From the NCBI GenBank assembly GCA_017427415.1, contig JAFRSU010000038.1, positions 16,717 through 80,716 of the forward strand: a stretch of 64,000 nt of DNA, in the 5' to 3' direction. The stretch comes from Lachnospiraceae bacterium (lineage in GTDB: Bacteria > Bacillota > Clostridia > Lachnospirales > Lachnospiraceae). The stretch's first letter is position 1. Each line of letters opens with the position of its first letter. The notes below the pieces were generated by a model. It saw only the letters and a list, made by a program, of their open reading frames with translations, had not been told where the DNA came from and did not search any database. The translations under genes were made by a program, and so were the position numbers. This document shows positions 1-9,457 of this stretch, one piece after another.

Positions 1-649
1 TTTTACTCTTTATCTGAAGCTTGATATTTTCCTTATAAGCATCTACCGTAGCATATTTGTTATCTGTCTTTTCTGCTACAAAAGCGTCCGTAACCTCAGG
101 ATATTTATAATAATATAAGCCCTTAAGCGTGATGGTAAACACCGCATCCACACCGGCTAAGTCCTTATTATGGTAGTCTTCCGGGAAGGTCACATTGATA
201 TCAAACGTAGTACCCTTCTCATGCCCTATAAGAGCATCCTCAAAACCGGGTATAAAAGCACCTGACCCGATACGAAGGTCTTTTTTGGAGCCTGTACCGC
301 CTTCAAAAGCGACACCGTCCCTGTATCCTGCATAATCGATATCTACCACATCCCCGTCCTGTACCACTGTCCTATCAGCTACTTCCGTCAACGACTTCCA
401 GGATGAAACGAAGCTGTCAAATTCAGCATTTATCTCTTCATCACTGACATCTACAGATTCAGGCTTATAAGTAAGTCCTGTATACTGCCCAAGCTTTACA
501 TCGCCTGACTTATATCCTGTGATGATATGTGCTCCGTCTTCCCTCTGAAAGAAGGGCTTTTCTTCTTCAACCTTTTCATCCTTTTTCCCGCAAGCAGCAA
601 GAGATAAAACCATTACCGCCATAAGGAAAATAACTGCTATTTTTTTCAT
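1..649 (-). CDS. Trigger-factor-like FKBP-type PPIase lipoprotein (C-terminus cut by window edge)
   Basis: About 216 residues are visible. The start (MKKIAVIFL) begins with a lipoprotein signal ending in the lipobox LAAC, so the protein should be lipidated and held on the outer face of the membrane. The body contains an FKBP-like domain (DGDVVDIDYAGYRDG, then IPGFEDALIGHEKGTTFDINVTFPEDY), closely resembling the PPIase domain of the cytoplasmic trigger factor encoded at 9520-10806. It is inferred to be an extracytoplasmic folding factor. I chose the ATG at 649 over the one at 655 because the AAGGAA ribosome site is too close to the latter. The gene continues beyond base 1, so the SurA-like C-terminal part is not seen. 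Confidence 0.85.
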   Translation of the reverse strand, partial: MKKIAVIFLMAVMVLSLAACGKKDEKVEEEKPFFQREDGAHIITGYKSGDVKLGQYTGLTYKPESVDVSDEEINAEFDSFVSSWKSLTEVADRTVVQDGDVVDIDYAGYRDGVAFEGGTGSKKDLRIGSGAFIPGFEDALIGHEKGTTFDINVTFPEDYHNKDLAGVDAVFTITLKGLYYYKYPEVTDAFVAEKTDNKYATVDAYKENIKLQIKSK

Positions 650-717
650 TTTCATTTCCTTCCGAATTCTGTTTCTGAATTAATAATGTGTCATCCCGGA
701 CACTTAAGATACTGCTC

Positions 718-750
718 TAAGATCCTTCGGGCTTTGTCCTCAGGATGACA
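718..750. repeat. Dispersed short repeat, family D copy 1
   Basis: AAGATCCTTCGGGC...CAGGATGACA; related copies lie at 36494-36521 and 62839-62866. A TGTCATCC stretch near 689 is complementary to its GGATGACA end, so a larger hairpin is possible. It lies between the lipoprotein gene and hflC. Confidence 0.6.
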
Positions 751-795
751 GATATATCTAAAGATTACCATAAGTATGTGAAAACTTTATGTCCT

Positions 796-1725
796 TTATT
801 CGACTTTTACAAAAAGTTCCGCAAGAGGTGAATCCTTGGGCAGGATGAGCGTCTTGTCACCTTTCATGGATTTCTTGGCTGCATCGAGAGCTCTGACAAA
901 GGTATAGAATTCAGCCCTGTCAGGTGTATTATATGCCTCGGAAAGTATCTTCATGTATTCCGCTTCACCTTCGGCTATAATCTTTTCAGCCTGAGCCTCT
1001 GCTTCCGATACGCTTACCACAATCTCATTATCTGTCTTGGTGCGGATCATCTTTGCTTCAGACTCGCCGTTAGCCGTATATGATGCAGCGATATTGTTTC
1101 TCTCGGAGATCATACGCTCATATACTGCTGCCTTGTTGTCACTCGGAAGATCGAGATGCTTGGTCTCTATGCTTACAAACCGGATCCCGTACTGTTCAAC
1201 ACTTGTTCCAATATTCTGCATGATTGACTGGCTGAGTGCACCGTCACGTGAACTTATGACTTCACTCTGGCTCATGCTGCTTATGATATTTTTCATAGAG
1301 TTGTATACGATGGTATTGATACGGCCCTCTGCATTTGTGATGTTGGTCAGTGTCTGGGTGAACTTAAGCGGATCGGTGATCCTCCAGAGCACATAGCTGT
1401 CAACCACCATGGTTTTTTTGTCCTGTGTGATTACATCTGATGCGGTAAGATCATAAAGAAGCATGGTCTTGGGCAGTGTATCGGTAGTCTGTATAAAAGG
1501 GATCCTGAAAGAAAGTCCCGCATTCGGCACTATCCTTTCTACTTTTCCGAACTGTTTGATAAGTGTATACTCGTTTTCTTTTGTTACTACCATGGAATTA
1601 AGCAGTACGACCACTGCGATAAAAATGATGATGGCAATAACAATGAGGGGTGTTTTGGATTTGGGCTGACGTATGCGCTCAACCTTCTCATCCCCTGCCT
1701 GTTTTTCATTATTATATTCGCTCAT
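796..1725 (-). CDS. hflC: Protease modulator HflC (SPFH/prohibitin family)
   Basis: 309 residues. A short charged cytoplasmic N-terminus precedes one membrane anchor (about residues 27-46, PLIVIAIIIFIAVVVLL). The SPFH/band-7 domain follows (KENEYTLIKQFGKVERIV, then YVLWRITDPLKF), and after it an Ala/Glu-rich coiled region (VSEAEAQAEKIIAEGEAEYMK) that mediates oligomerisation in this family. HflC partners HflK in a membrane ring that modulates FtsH in E. coli; that role here is by family, not shown. It sits 28 nt downstream of hflK on the same strand, in the usual K-C order. Confidence 0.93.
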   Translation of the reverse strand: MSEYNNEKQAGDEKVERIRQPKSKTPLIVIAIIIFIAVVVLLNSMVVTKENEYTLIKQFGKVERIVPNAGLSFRIPFIQTTDTLPKTMLLYDLTASDVITQDKKTMVVDSYVLWRITDPLKFTQTLTNITNAEGRINTIVYNSMKNIISSMSQSEVISSRDGALSQSIMQNIGTSVEQYGIRFVSIETKHLDLPSDNKAAVYERMISERNNIAASYTANGESEAKMIRTKTDNEIVVSVSEAEAQAEKIIAEGEAEYMKILSEAYNTPDRAEFYTFVRALDAAKKSMKGDKTLILPKDSPLAELFVKVE

Positions 1726-1753
1726 GTTATTCTCACTTTCTTTTAATATTTTT

Positions 1754-2692
1754 TTACTCGGCTGTCCCGGTACTGATGATCGGTTCTATGGGAAGTATCT
1801 TTTCCGTTCCGCCTTCACTGCCGTCAATTATGACCTTAAGATCCGGCAGGAGTTCTTCCATAGCCTCATAGAACATACGCTGTTTGGTGATGAGCGGATA
1901 TTTCTTGTACTCATTATAGATTTCATTAAAACGTGATGCCTGGCCCTGTGCTTCATTGATACGGGCTTCTTTTGTAGACTCGGCTTCCTTTAAGACCTTA
2001 TCCACTTCTGCCTCAGCAGCGGGTATCTGCTCGTTACGGTATTTGTTGGCATTGTTTACCGCAGTCTCGGCCCCCTGTTTAGCTGATTCAACGTTCATGA
2101 AGGCTTCAAGAACCTCTGCTGTAGGAGGCTCTGCGTCCTGTATGGTTATATTGATAAGTGTTATTCCGATATCATGTTGTTCAAGGTGACGTGATATCTT
2201 TTCCTTGATATTGGCCTGGATCTCGCTCTTACCGGTAGTGATGACGCTGTCAACCGGATATGAACCGATCTCTGCTCTGATACTTGACTGCGCTATGGTC
2301 TTTAATACAGCCTCATAATTCTCCGAAGCATACAGTGCCTTTACAGGATCTGTTACTCTGTATTCTACGTAAAAGTCAACATTTACGAAGTTAAAATCAG
2401 ATGTGATCATAAGAGATTCGTCTTCGATGGAATTATTGGTATGTGCATCATAACCGATAGGGAAACCCTTGATGGTGGTGTCCACTTTGGTCACCCGCTG
2501 TACAAACGGTATCTTAAAGTGCAGACCCGATTCTGTGGATGCCGAAGCTATACCGAATGTAGTAACTACGGCTGCTTCCTGCTCGTTTATAGTATAAAAC
2601 GAGTTGAATATCAGTATCGCGGCGATAATAATGATCACCGCCCATTTGATTAGTCCCTTGTAATTATCAAGGTTGGGATTTCTATAGTTCAT
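1754..2692 (-). CDS. hflK: FtsH protease activity modulator HflK (SPFH family)
   Basis: 312 residues. An N-terminal anchor (residues about 17-33, WAVIIIIAAILIFNSFY) is followed by the SPFH domain starting at INEQEAAVVTTFG, with FYVEYRVTDPVKALYASENYEAVL and the HflK-typical INITIQDAEPPTAEVLEAFMNV. A helical Lys/Glu/Ala segment follows. It is first of the hflK-hflC pair. The glycine-rich N-terminal extension of proteobacterial HflK is missing, as is usual in Firmicutes. Expected partner is HflC (796-1725). Confidence 0.93.
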   Translation of the reverse strand: MNYRNPNLDNYKGLIKWAVIIIIAAILIFNSFYTINEQEAAVVTTFGIASASTESGLHFKIPFVQRVTKVDTTIKGFPIGYDAHTNNSIEDESLMITSDFNFVNVDFYVEYRVTDPVKALYASENYEAVLKTIAQSSIRAEIGSYPVDSVITTGKSEIQANIKEKISRHLEQHDIGITLINITIQDAEPPTAEVLEAFMNVESAKQGAETAVNNANKYRNEQIPAAEAEVDKVLKEAESTKEARINEAQGQASRFNEIYNEYKKYPLITKQRMFYEAMEELLPDLKVIIDGSEGGTEKILPIEPIISTGTAE

Positions 2693-2841
2693 TCATTTTC
2701 CTTTTGGCAGGTGTGTACTCGGAATGCCCCCTGCTGCTGCATTCTCGAAAAAAACGTTTATATAGTTACATAGTAAATATTATCATATCGTTTTTATCTT
2801 TCCACCGTTTTATTGTCAAAATACGGTACGATATTTTGCTG

Positions 2842-4338
2842 TTATGACTTTGTCATCTCCGGGAAACGGAATATCTGTTCCTCTTCATCATCATCCATGG
2901 TAAGTGTATACTTTTTCGTAACATACCCGGATTTTTTAAGCTCTAAGGATATCGTTCCCGAAGGCTTGTCAAAGGTAAGGCTTCCACCCGATATGTCACC
3001 CTTATATACTCCGTCGACGTATACCGAAGCCCCTTCTGTTGAATACACCGTTATCTTACCATATCCCGTACTGCTGACCGGTGTTACGGCCGGCACGCCG
3101 GTATCTCCGTCCACCACTTCGATATCGCCATCATTCCCACTGTCACTCGTGCTGTCCGGTATGTCGGAATCCGCAGGCAGCGTACTGTCATCCGGTATAA
3201 TATCCGGTGCCACCGGCTTGGGTGTGATCGTTACAGCCTCAGTCACCGTAACAGTCTCAGGTACTGTTTCTTCATATATTATATCATCCGGAACATCCTC
3301 CGGTGCCTCCGAAAGAGAAATACTTTTCGTAACTCCTGCAGTACCGACATCAATGGTGCCTTTATAGCTGTTGTATCCGCCAAGTGATACCTCTATGTCA
3401 TGTACTCCTACAGGAAGGCTTAATGACCCATCGTTATCCGTTTTAACTCCGTCTATATACAGTTCACTTTCCTTAGGACTGATACTTAGCTTAACCTCTC
3501 CGTATTCTACAGGTTCAGGGCTGAAAGGAAGCAAGTCAAAACAAGTATCCTCATCTCTTTTTATCCTGATGGTAGCTTCAGCGGTAAGATCATCCTTCAC
3601 TATCGTTATGGCATAATCACCTTCCCTTAATGTAAGGCGCAGATCATCATCCACTACATCGGATCTTCCCAGCCCGTAATAAATACTGCCTCCCTCGAAG
3701 CTCTCTGTATTCTCCAGCTTGAGGTATCCGTGTCCGGCATTTACCTTTATCAGATATACCCGGTCTCCTATCCCGTATAGGTCAAGTATATCCGTGCCGT
3801 CTGTGAGTAGCGTCTCCTTCCCGGTAAATTGCTCTCCGTTCAATACCTCCAAAAAGTCATCCATATGATATATGCTGCTTCCGACTTCAATCTTTCCCGG
3901 ATCATCATACATCTTCATGTTTTCGACGTTTTTATATGTCCACACATCGTCAGCGCCTGTAAGTGAAAGCAGTTTCCCGTCATCTCCCGTCTTCACCTTT
4001 GCAATGTTGCCTTTTTTCAGCATGGCAGCCGATACAAGCCTTCCGCTCTTGGTCCTGATATCAGAACCGCCCGTATATATAAGCTCCGTCTTTTCGCCGT
4101 TTTGTAAGTTTTTAAGCGTTATCGTCGAGGAATCGAGGTCAACATCAAGTATCATACAGGTTAATGCAGGCTGTTCTTCCGGGGCGGCCGTAATCCCGGT
4201 ACCATCCGCCGGTTTTTGGGTACCATGCCCTTCTTTTTCGTCACTTTTCAATGCGAATATTACAGATATGATTATAATGCCGACAGCCAGAATGGCGCAC
4301 AATATCATAATCTTTTTATAATCCGATTTACCGCCCAT
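2842..4338 (-). CDS. Membrane-anchored PEGA-domain protein
   Basis: 498 residues. One N-terminal membrane segment (about residues 9-27, IMILCAILAVGIIIISVIF) leaves the rest probably outside. Two PEGA-type repeats are visible: LSISPKESELYIDGVKTD...LPVGVHDIEV near residue 290, and ITVYSTEGASVYVDGVYKGD near the C-terminus. A low-complexity Thr/Val/Pro/Asp linker (TVTVTEAVTITPKP) separates them. PEGA domains are small beta folds on surface proteins; the exact role is unknown. It lies downstream of cca with a 19-nt gap and may be co-transcribed. Confidence 0.8.
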   Translation of the reverse strand: MGGKSDYKKIMILCAILAVGIIIISVIFALKSDEKEGHGTQKPADGTGITAAPEEQPALTCMILDVDLDSSTITLKNLQNGEKTELIYTGGSDIRTKSGRLVSAAMLKKGNIAKVKTGDDGKLLSLTGADDVWTYKNVENMKMYDDPGKIEVGSSIYHMDDFLEVLNGEQFTGKETLLTDGTDILDLYGIGDRVYLIKVNAGHGYLKLENTESFEGGSIYYGLGRSDVVDDDLRLTLREGDYAITIVKDDLTAEATIRIKRDEDTCFDLLPFSPEPVEYGEVKLSISPKESELYIDGVKTDNDGSLSLPVGVHDIEVSLGGYNSYKGTIDVGTAGVTKSISLSEAPEDVPDDIIYEETVPETVTVTEAVTITPKPVAPDIIPDDSTLPADSDIPDSTSDSGNDGDIEVVDGDTGVPAVTPVSSTGYGKITVYSTEGASVYVDGVYKGDISGGSLTFDKPSGTISLELKKSGYVTKKYTLTMDDDEEEQIFRFPEMTKS

Positions 4339-4357
4339 CCCGGCCTCCTTTTCTTAC

Positions 4358-5719
4358 TTATTTACGTTTTTTTACCGCTTCAAGCAGTTTTTCTTTTGTG
4401 TTCATCAGAGGATTTTTAAGTACAAGCTCTAAAAGTCCGTTCAGCTTTTTTCCTATCTCTGTTCCTGACTCTATCCCGCATTCCATAAGGTCCCTGCCGT
4501 TTACCGCAAGTTCCTTTAACGATATGCATTCTCCGTTCTGTTTTGTTCTTAAAAGTTCTGCATATATCACTTCAAACTTTGAAACATTCTTAAAAAAACC
4601 GGTGCTGTCCAAACAGTACTTTTGAGGTACAAACTCAAACTTTTCCCCAATGTCCGCATGCTGCATACCACAATCGACAGCCTCACAGAAATTAAGGAAA
4701 TCATCCGTATTGTCCCATCCGAGTATACTTGCAAGCCTTCTGCAACGGATGCGGATATGCTCATCCTCTTCTCCCGGGAATCCGTTCCTTATAGTCCTTA
4801 TAAAAAGCACTATTCTGTCAAGAGTCTTATTGTCAAACTTCAGCCTGTGAAGTACCTTTAAACTCAAGGCTCCCGGTGTATTATGAGTTCCATCCGTATC
4901 TTCAGGCTCATAATCCCCATCTTTTCGCTCTGCACCAAGCTCCATCGAAAGGCACGTGACAGCCCATCTCACGGTCAGTTCCTTTTTTGATCTTGGAAGT
5001 GCGGCTTTTAAGAACTCCTGACCGGCATTTTGTAATTCCGGAAGTATCACTTTGTCAAGTCCCATGGACTTTAGCAGGCATATGTGTCCCGGATTATCGG
5101 ATACAAGGGTTTTATCCAGCTCCGCTTTTATCCGTTCGGCACTGACCTTTGCCAGATTTTTGCCTAATTTTACCGCTGCCGTATAAGTATCTTTTTCTAT
5201 ATCAAATCCAAGCTGTGCCGAAAATCTCACGGCTCTCAATATTCTGAGTGCATCCTCTCCGAATCGTTCCTCAGCCACACCGACACATCTAATTATCCCG
5301 TTTTCAAGATCCTTTGTCCCGCCGAAAAGGTCCGTTACCCCGGTTGCCTCATTATATACGAGTGCATTTATCGTAAAATCCCTTCTCTTTAAATCCTCAT
5401 CCAGGCAGGCAGTAAACGAAACACTCTCGGGATGTCTTCCGTCCGTGTATTCTCCGTCCACTCTGTATGTGGTCACCTCATAGCCTTCGCTTTTAACCAT
5501 CACGGTCACGGTCCCGTGTTTTATACCCGTATCCACTGTGCGCGGAAACAGTCTTTTTACATCCTCCGGCAAAGCCGAAGTGGTCACATCCCAGTCCTTA
5601 GGAAGCTTTCCGAGCAGGCAGTCCCTGACACAGCCGCCTACTGCATATGCTTCATAACCTGCCGCACGCAGGATGTTCAGGATATATTTTACATCTTCAG
5701 GCAGATTTATCTGAAACAT
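4358..5719 (-). CDS. cca: CCA tRNA nucleotidyltransferase / poly(A) polymerase family protein
   Basis: 453 residues from the preferred start MFQINLPEDV. An in-frame ATG 78 nt upstream exists, but an AGGAGG site lies just before 5719. The class II nucleotidyltransferase head is clear: GGCVRDCLLGKLPKDWDVTT with the catalytic DxD, then HGTVTVM and RRDFTINAL, followed by RFSAQLGFDIEKDT. It should add or repair the 3' CCA of tRNAs. The ATG shares a short divergent region with the plus-strand DUF4364 gene. CCA-adding and poly(A)-only enzymes cannot be separated with certainty by eye. Confidence 0.9.
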   Translation of the reverse strand: MFQINLPEDVKYILNILRAAGYEAYAVGGCVRDCLLGKLPKDWDVTTSALPEDVKRLFPRTVDTGIKHGTVTVMVKSEGYEVTTYRVDGEYTDGRHPESVSFTACLDEDLKRRDFTINALVYNEATGVTDLFGGTKDLENGIIRCVGVAEERFGEDALRILRAVRFSAQLGFDIEKDTYTAAVKLGKNLAKVSAERIKAELDKTLVSDNPGHICLLKSMGLDKVILPELQNAGQEFLKAALPRSKKELTVRWAVTCLSMELGAERKDGDYEPEDTDGTHNTPGALSLKVLHRLKFDNKTLDRIVLFIRTIRNGFPGEEDEHIRIRCRRLASILGWDNTDDFLNFCEAVDCGMQHADIGEKFEFVPQKYCLDSTGFFKNVSKFEVIYAELLRTKQNGECISLKELAVNGRDLMECGIESGTEIGKKLNGLLELVLKNPLMNTKEKLLEAVKKRK

Positions 5720-5876
5720 GTGCCTCCTTTCCGTACAGTCGATCATCGGGACGGTTCTGTGATTGACCTTGCACTTTAATATATTTCGTGGTATCATGAT
5801 TTAAAGATCAGTCATACCTTGATATTTTCAAAATATTCCTGACTGACCCATGTAATAATCCCCGAAAGGCAATACC

Positions 5877-6392
5877 ATGAAAGAAACAAACAAAGTATAC
5901 AAACTCTCAGTATTATATATGCTATCAAAAGTCGATATGCCGCTTACCACTAACCGCTTAAGCTTTTTCCTGCTAAAAGACGACTATACCGATTACTTCA
6001 CGTTTCAGCAGGACTTAGGCGAACTTCTCTGTGACGGATATATCATGAGTACAGAAAGCCACGGGAAAACGCTGTATTCCATCACCCCCGAAGGCCGGAA
6101 TGCCATCACGCTGCTTTCATCGGAGATATCCGATGCCATGAAAAAAGATATCGAATCATACATAAAAGAAAACAAATTCTCCATGCATGAGGACTTTTCC
6201 GTACAGAGCAGATATTACCAGTTCGGCTTAAACCAGTATATCTCCAATCTGTACATCGAAGAAAACGGAGTAAAGATACTTGAAATGAATATCAACTCCA
6301 CCACCGAAGAAGCTGCCGAAAAAATCTGCTCAAGCTGGAAAAACGCCAGTGAAGAGCTCTACCCCATGATCATCGGAAAACTGCTGGGCTAA
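5877..6392 (+). CDS. DUF4364 family protein
   Basis: 171 residues, matching the Clostridia-specific DUF4364 family (KVYKLSVLYMLSKVDMPLTTNRLSFFLL near the N-terminus and SITPEGRNAI near residue 80). The N-terminal half looks like a winged-helix fold of the PadR/MarR kind, so DNA binding is possible but not established. It is the only intact plus-strand protein gene for many kilobases, divergent from cca and convergent with engB. The dispersed repeat at 6401-6525 begins 9 nt after its stop. Confidence 0.85.
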   Translation: MKETNKVYKLSVLYMLSKVDMPLTTNRLSFFLLKDDYTDYFTFQQDLGELLCDGYIMSTESHGKTLYSITPEGRNAITLLSSEISDAMKKDIESYIKENKFSMHEDFSVQSRYYQFGLNQYISNLYIEENGVKILEMNINSTTEEAAEKICSSWKNASEELYPMIIGKLLG

Positions 6393-6400
6393 ATTATTTT

Positions 6401-6525
6401 CACCTCATCCACCGCTTTGCTTATCCCATTTTCTTCGTTATGAAGGGCATCGTACGCCGAATGCTTTAGCGTTCGACTCCGACACTTTGTGTGTCGATAT
6501 CTCCTACCCCCTCAATGGGAAGGCT
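6401..6525. repeat. Dispersed repeat family R, copy 1 (forms the end of engB)
   Basis: Begins CACCTCATCCACCGC and ends CTCAATGGGAAGGCT. The internal module GCATCGTACGCCGAATGCTTTAGCGTTCGACT is shared with the copies at 39347 and 53332. The 60 nt from 6466 to 6525 encode the last 19 residues and stop of EngB on the minus strand. Confidence 0.85.
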
Positions 6526-7113
6526 TTCCGGAGCCATCATTTCTTCCATATATGCCCATATATCATCCCTTCCCTGCTTTGTTTCTGCGGAGAACGGGAT
6601 GATTTTTGTATCAGAAGGAGCCTTAAGCACTTTTCTTATCACAGCTGTCTGATGCTGTACCTGTGAACGGCTGATCTTGTCGGCTTTAGTACATATGATC
6701 ACAGGTTTAAACCCATTGGCCACTACCCATTCATACATGGTTATGTCATTCTCACCCGGATCGTGTCTGATATCTATCAGTAAAAAAACGGTCTTAAGTA
6801 CCTTGGATGTCCTCAGGTACTTTTCGATCATTTTACCCCATTTGGCTTTTATCTCTTTTGAAACCTTGGCATACCCGTATCCCGGCAGATCCACACAGTA
6901 AAAGGCATCATTCACCTTATAATAATTGATGGTCTGTGTCTTTCCCGGCTGCCCCGAGGTCCTCGCCAGGTTCTTACGCATCATGAGAGCATTGATAAGG
7001 GAAGACTTACCCACATTCGATTTCCCGGAAAAAGCAAACTCCGGAAGCTCGTTTTTCGGCAAGGTACTGGTAACACCACATACTGTCTCAAGTTCTGCTT
7101 TCTTAATAACCAT
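6466..7113 (-). CDS. engB: Ribosome biogenesis GTP-binding protein EngB/YsxC, with repeat-derived C-terminus
   Basis: 215 residues. G1 (FSGKSNVGKSSLINALM), G3 (VDLPGYGYAKVS) and G4 (CTKADK) motifs identify the TrmE-Era-EngA-EngB family GTPase needed for 50S subunit assembly. Family members usually run about 195-200 residues. The extra C-terminal tail (SLPIEGVGDIDTQSVGVER) is encoded entirely by a dispersed repeat, so the ancestral stop was probably lost or displaced by insertion. It lies downstream of clpX, from which it is separated by a 46-bp tandem-repeat element. The GTPase core is intact. Confidence 0.93.
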   Translation of the reverse strand: MVIKKAELETVCGVTSTLPKNELPEFAFSGKSNVGKSSLINALMMRKNLARTSGQPGKTQTINYYKVNDAFYCVDLPGYGYAKVSKEIKAKWGKMIEKYLRTSKVLKTVFLLIDIRHDPGENDITMYEWVVANGFKPVIICTKADKISRSQVQHQTAVIRKVLKAPSDTKIIPFSAETKQGRDDIWAYMEEMMAPESLPIEGVGDIDTQSVGVER

Positions 7114-7130
7114 TCTTTCTCCCCCCCCTT

Positions 7131-7464
7131 ATAAAATGCGGCTGTCGCTTTCGCGGTCACGGCTCGTGATGGGCATGCTCCCGTGACGGATTGTCTTTGG
7201 CGATCAGGCTCGTGACGGGCATGCTCCCGTGACGGATTGTCTTTGGCGTTCAGGCTCGTGACGGGCATGCTCCCGAGACAGATTGTCTTTTGCGGTCAGG
7301 CTCGTGACGGGCATGCTCCCGAGACGAATTGCCTGATGCGGCAATCTCGTCCGGGATGCTGCCCGGACAGAGCTATCTCGATACGCAAATCCGTCCGGGA
7401 GCTGCCCGGACAGAGCCGTAAAGAACAAGGGCTACCGCATTACTGCGACAGCCCCCCATTTTAT
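7131..7464. repeat. 46-bp tandem-repeat element with terminal inverted repeats between clpX and engB
   Basis: Units start at 7163, 7209, 7255 and 7301 with an exact 46-base period (CTCGTGACGGGCATGCTCCC...); the fourth diverges in its second half. Two GTCCGGG...CCCGGACAGAG hairpins follow near 7350 and 7400. The whole is bounded by inverted arms: ATAAAATGCGGCTGTCGC at 7131 and its near-complement GCGACAGCCCCCCATTTTAT at 7445-7464, which overlaps the clpX stop codon. Each unit can form an imperfect hairpin. No repeat-spacer structure typical of CRISPR is present. Confidence 0.85.
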
Positions 7465-8789
7465 GAAACCTGTGCTTTCTTCTTCGTCCTGTTTCTTAAA
7501 ACCGGTTTCCTCTTAAGACCGTCCGGAAGATATACCAATTGCGGTTTCTCATTACCCAAAGCAGCTTCCTTTGTGATAATGCACTTTTGTACAGTCATAT
7601 TGGACGGAACCTCATACATGACATCCATCATGATGCTTTCGCATATAGACCTAAGGCCTCTGGCTCCGGTTTTTCTTTCAAATGATTTGTGTGCTATGAC
7701 CTTGAGTGCTTCAGGATCAAACTCAAGCTCCACACCATCCAGTTCAAACAGTCTCTGATATTGCTTGGTAAGCGCATTCTTAGGCTTCTCAAGGATATCG
7801 ATAAGTGCCTGTTCATCCAGCATGTCAAGAGCAGCCATAACGGGTACACGCCCTATAAACTCGGGGATAAGTCCGAACTTTATAAGATCCTCCGGTAATA
7901 CCTGTCTGAACAGGTCACCTATATCGAGGTTAAGCTCATCCCTTATCTCGGAATTAAAGCCCATGGACTTCTTTCCGATCCTGCCCTCAACTATTTTTTC
8001 CAATCCGTCAAATGCACCTCCGCATATAAACAGGATGTTGGTCGTATCGATCTTTATAAGCTCCTGATGGGGATGTTTCCTTCCTCCCTGGGGAGGTACC
8101 GAAGCCATCGTGCCTTCAAGGATCTTAAGAAGTGCCTGTTGTACGCCCTCACCCGACACATCACGGGTAATGGATACATTTTCTGACTTCTTGGTGATCT
8201 TGTCTATCTCGTCGATATATACGATACCGTACTCTGCACGCTCTATGTCGTAATCTGCGGCCTGGATAAGCTTTAAGAGGATATTTTCTACATCCTCTCC
8301 GACATATCCTGCCTCTGTAAGAGTGGTCGCGTCAGCTATGGCAAAAGGTACATTAAGTATCTTAGCCAGAGTCTGTGCCAGATAGGTCTTACCCGAACCG
8401 GTAGAACCTATCATTAAGATATTGCTCTTCTGAAGCTCGACATCACTTTCATCTGCGGAAAGGATCCTCTTATAATGATTGTATACGGCAACAGAAAGGA
8501 TCTTTTTTGCGTCCTCCTGGCCTATTACGTACTCATCAAGGAAACTTCTGATCTCGGCAGGCTTTAACAGATTGATATCCTTGTTTACCGCCTTGTTCCT
8601 GGCATCCCCGTATCCCTCGTCATTATAGAACTCCTCTTCAAGGATGTCCGCACAGATATTTACACATTCGTCGCATATATATACGCCTTCAGGCCCGGAA
8701 AACAGTTTTCTTGCCTGATCTTCTCTTTTTCCGCAGAAGGAGCAGCTTATCTGGCTGATCCATCTGTTATCATTTCCCTTATTTGCCAA
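7461..8789 (-). CDS. clpX: ATP-dependent Clp protease ATP-binding subunit ClpX
   Basis: 442 residues. The N-terminal zinc-binding domain has Cys16, Cys19, Cys39 and Cys42. The AAA+ core has Walker [16 protein letters not shown], the [11 protein letters not shown] pore-loop region, Walker B YIDEIDKI, and the sensor/ClpP-contact region [12 protein letters not shown]. The C-terminal D2 domain contains [15 protein letters not shown]. It unfolds tagged substrates and feeds them to ClpP, encoded 25 nt upstream. Length and order tig-clpP-clpX are standard. Its stop codon overlaps the right arm of the tandem-repeat element. Confidence 0.98.
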   Translation of the reverse strand: MANKGNDNRWISQISCSFCGKREDQARKLFSGPEGVYICDECVNICADILEEEFYNDEGYGDARNKAVNKDINLLKPAEIRSFLDEYVIGQEDAKKILSVAVYNHYKRILSADESDVELQKSNILMIGSTGSGKTYLAQTLAKILNVPFAIADATTLTEAGYVGEDVENILLKLIQAADYDIERAEYGIVYIDEIDKITKKSENVSITRDVSGEGVQQALLKILEGTMASVPPQGGRKHPHQELIKIDTTNILFICGGAFDGLEKIVEGRIGKKSMGFNSEIRDELNLDIGDLFRQVLPEDLIKFGLIPEFIGRVPVMAALDMLDEQALIDILEKPKNALTKQYQRLFELDGVELEFDPEALKVIAHKSFERKTGARGLRSICESIMMDVMYEVPSNMTVQKCIITKEAALGNEKPQLVYLPDGLKRKPVLRNRTKKKAQVS

Positions 8790-8814
8790 TCCCTATACTC
8801 CAATCCGAATACAA

Positions 8815-9396
8815 TTATCTGTGTTCGATAACCTTATCTATGATGCCGTATGCAAGAGCTTCCTCAGCAGACATATAATTATCTCTGTCGGTGTCTTTTT
8901 CGATAACTTCGATAGGCTTTCCGGTATTAGCTGCGAGCATCTCATTTAACTTTTTCTTGGTCTTTAAGATGTTCTCAGCCACAATCTGAATCTCGGTAGC
9001 CTGACCGCGTGCACCGCCTGACGGCTGATGGATCATGATCTCCGCATTGGGAAGAGCCATACGCTTGCCCTTGGTACCGCCTGCAAGAAGGAATGCGCCC
9101 ATGCTGGCTGCAAGGCCTACGCAGATAGTGGATACATCGCACTTTATGTACTGCATAGTATCATAAATTGCAAATCCCGATGTAACCGATCCGCCGGGGC
9201 TGTTGATATAGAAATTGATATCCTTGTTAGGATCCTCTGACTCCAAAAACAGCATCTGTGCTACAACGAGGGATGCCGTAACGTCATTTACTTCCTCAGA
9301 AAGGAATATGATCCTGTCCTTTAACAGTCTGGAATAAATGTCATACGAGCGCTCGCCACGGCTCGTCTGCTCTATAACATAAGGTACTAAACTCAT
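8815..9396 (-). CDS. clpP: ATP-dependent Clp protease proteolytic subunit ClpP
   Basis: 193 residues from [10 protein letters not shown]; a GGAGG site sits about six bases before this ATG, so I prefer it over the ATG at 9408. The catalytic triad is visible: Ser in [14 protein letters not shown], His in MIHQPSGG and Asp in [10 protein letters not shown]. It forms the tetradecameric protease chamber used with ClpX. It follows tig, with a hairpin-rich repeat between them. Confidence 0.98.
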   Translation of the reverse strand: MSLVPYVIEQTSRGERSYDIYSRLLKDRIIFLSEEVNDVTASLVVAQMLFLESEDPNKDINFYINSPGGSVTSGFAIYDTMQYIKCDVSTICVGLAASMGAFLLAGGTKGKRMALPNAEIMIHQPSGGARGQATEIQIVAENILKTKKKLNEMLAANTGKPIEVIEKDTDRDNYMSAEEALAYGIIDKVIEHR

Positions 9397-9457
9397 ATAA
9401 ACCTCCAATTACTTAATGATAAAAAACCTCCACTAACGTTACGGTTTTTCTTTGATT

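Noticed and set aside
7163..7346. CRISPR array
   Set aside because: Units are contiguous 46-bp tandem repeats with no unique spacers of uniform length, and no cas gene is in the window.
7204..7428. Small proteins encoded in the tandem repeat element
   Set aside because: The frames are repeat translations (MPVTSL...NLSREHARHEP) with no initiation signals and no domain character.
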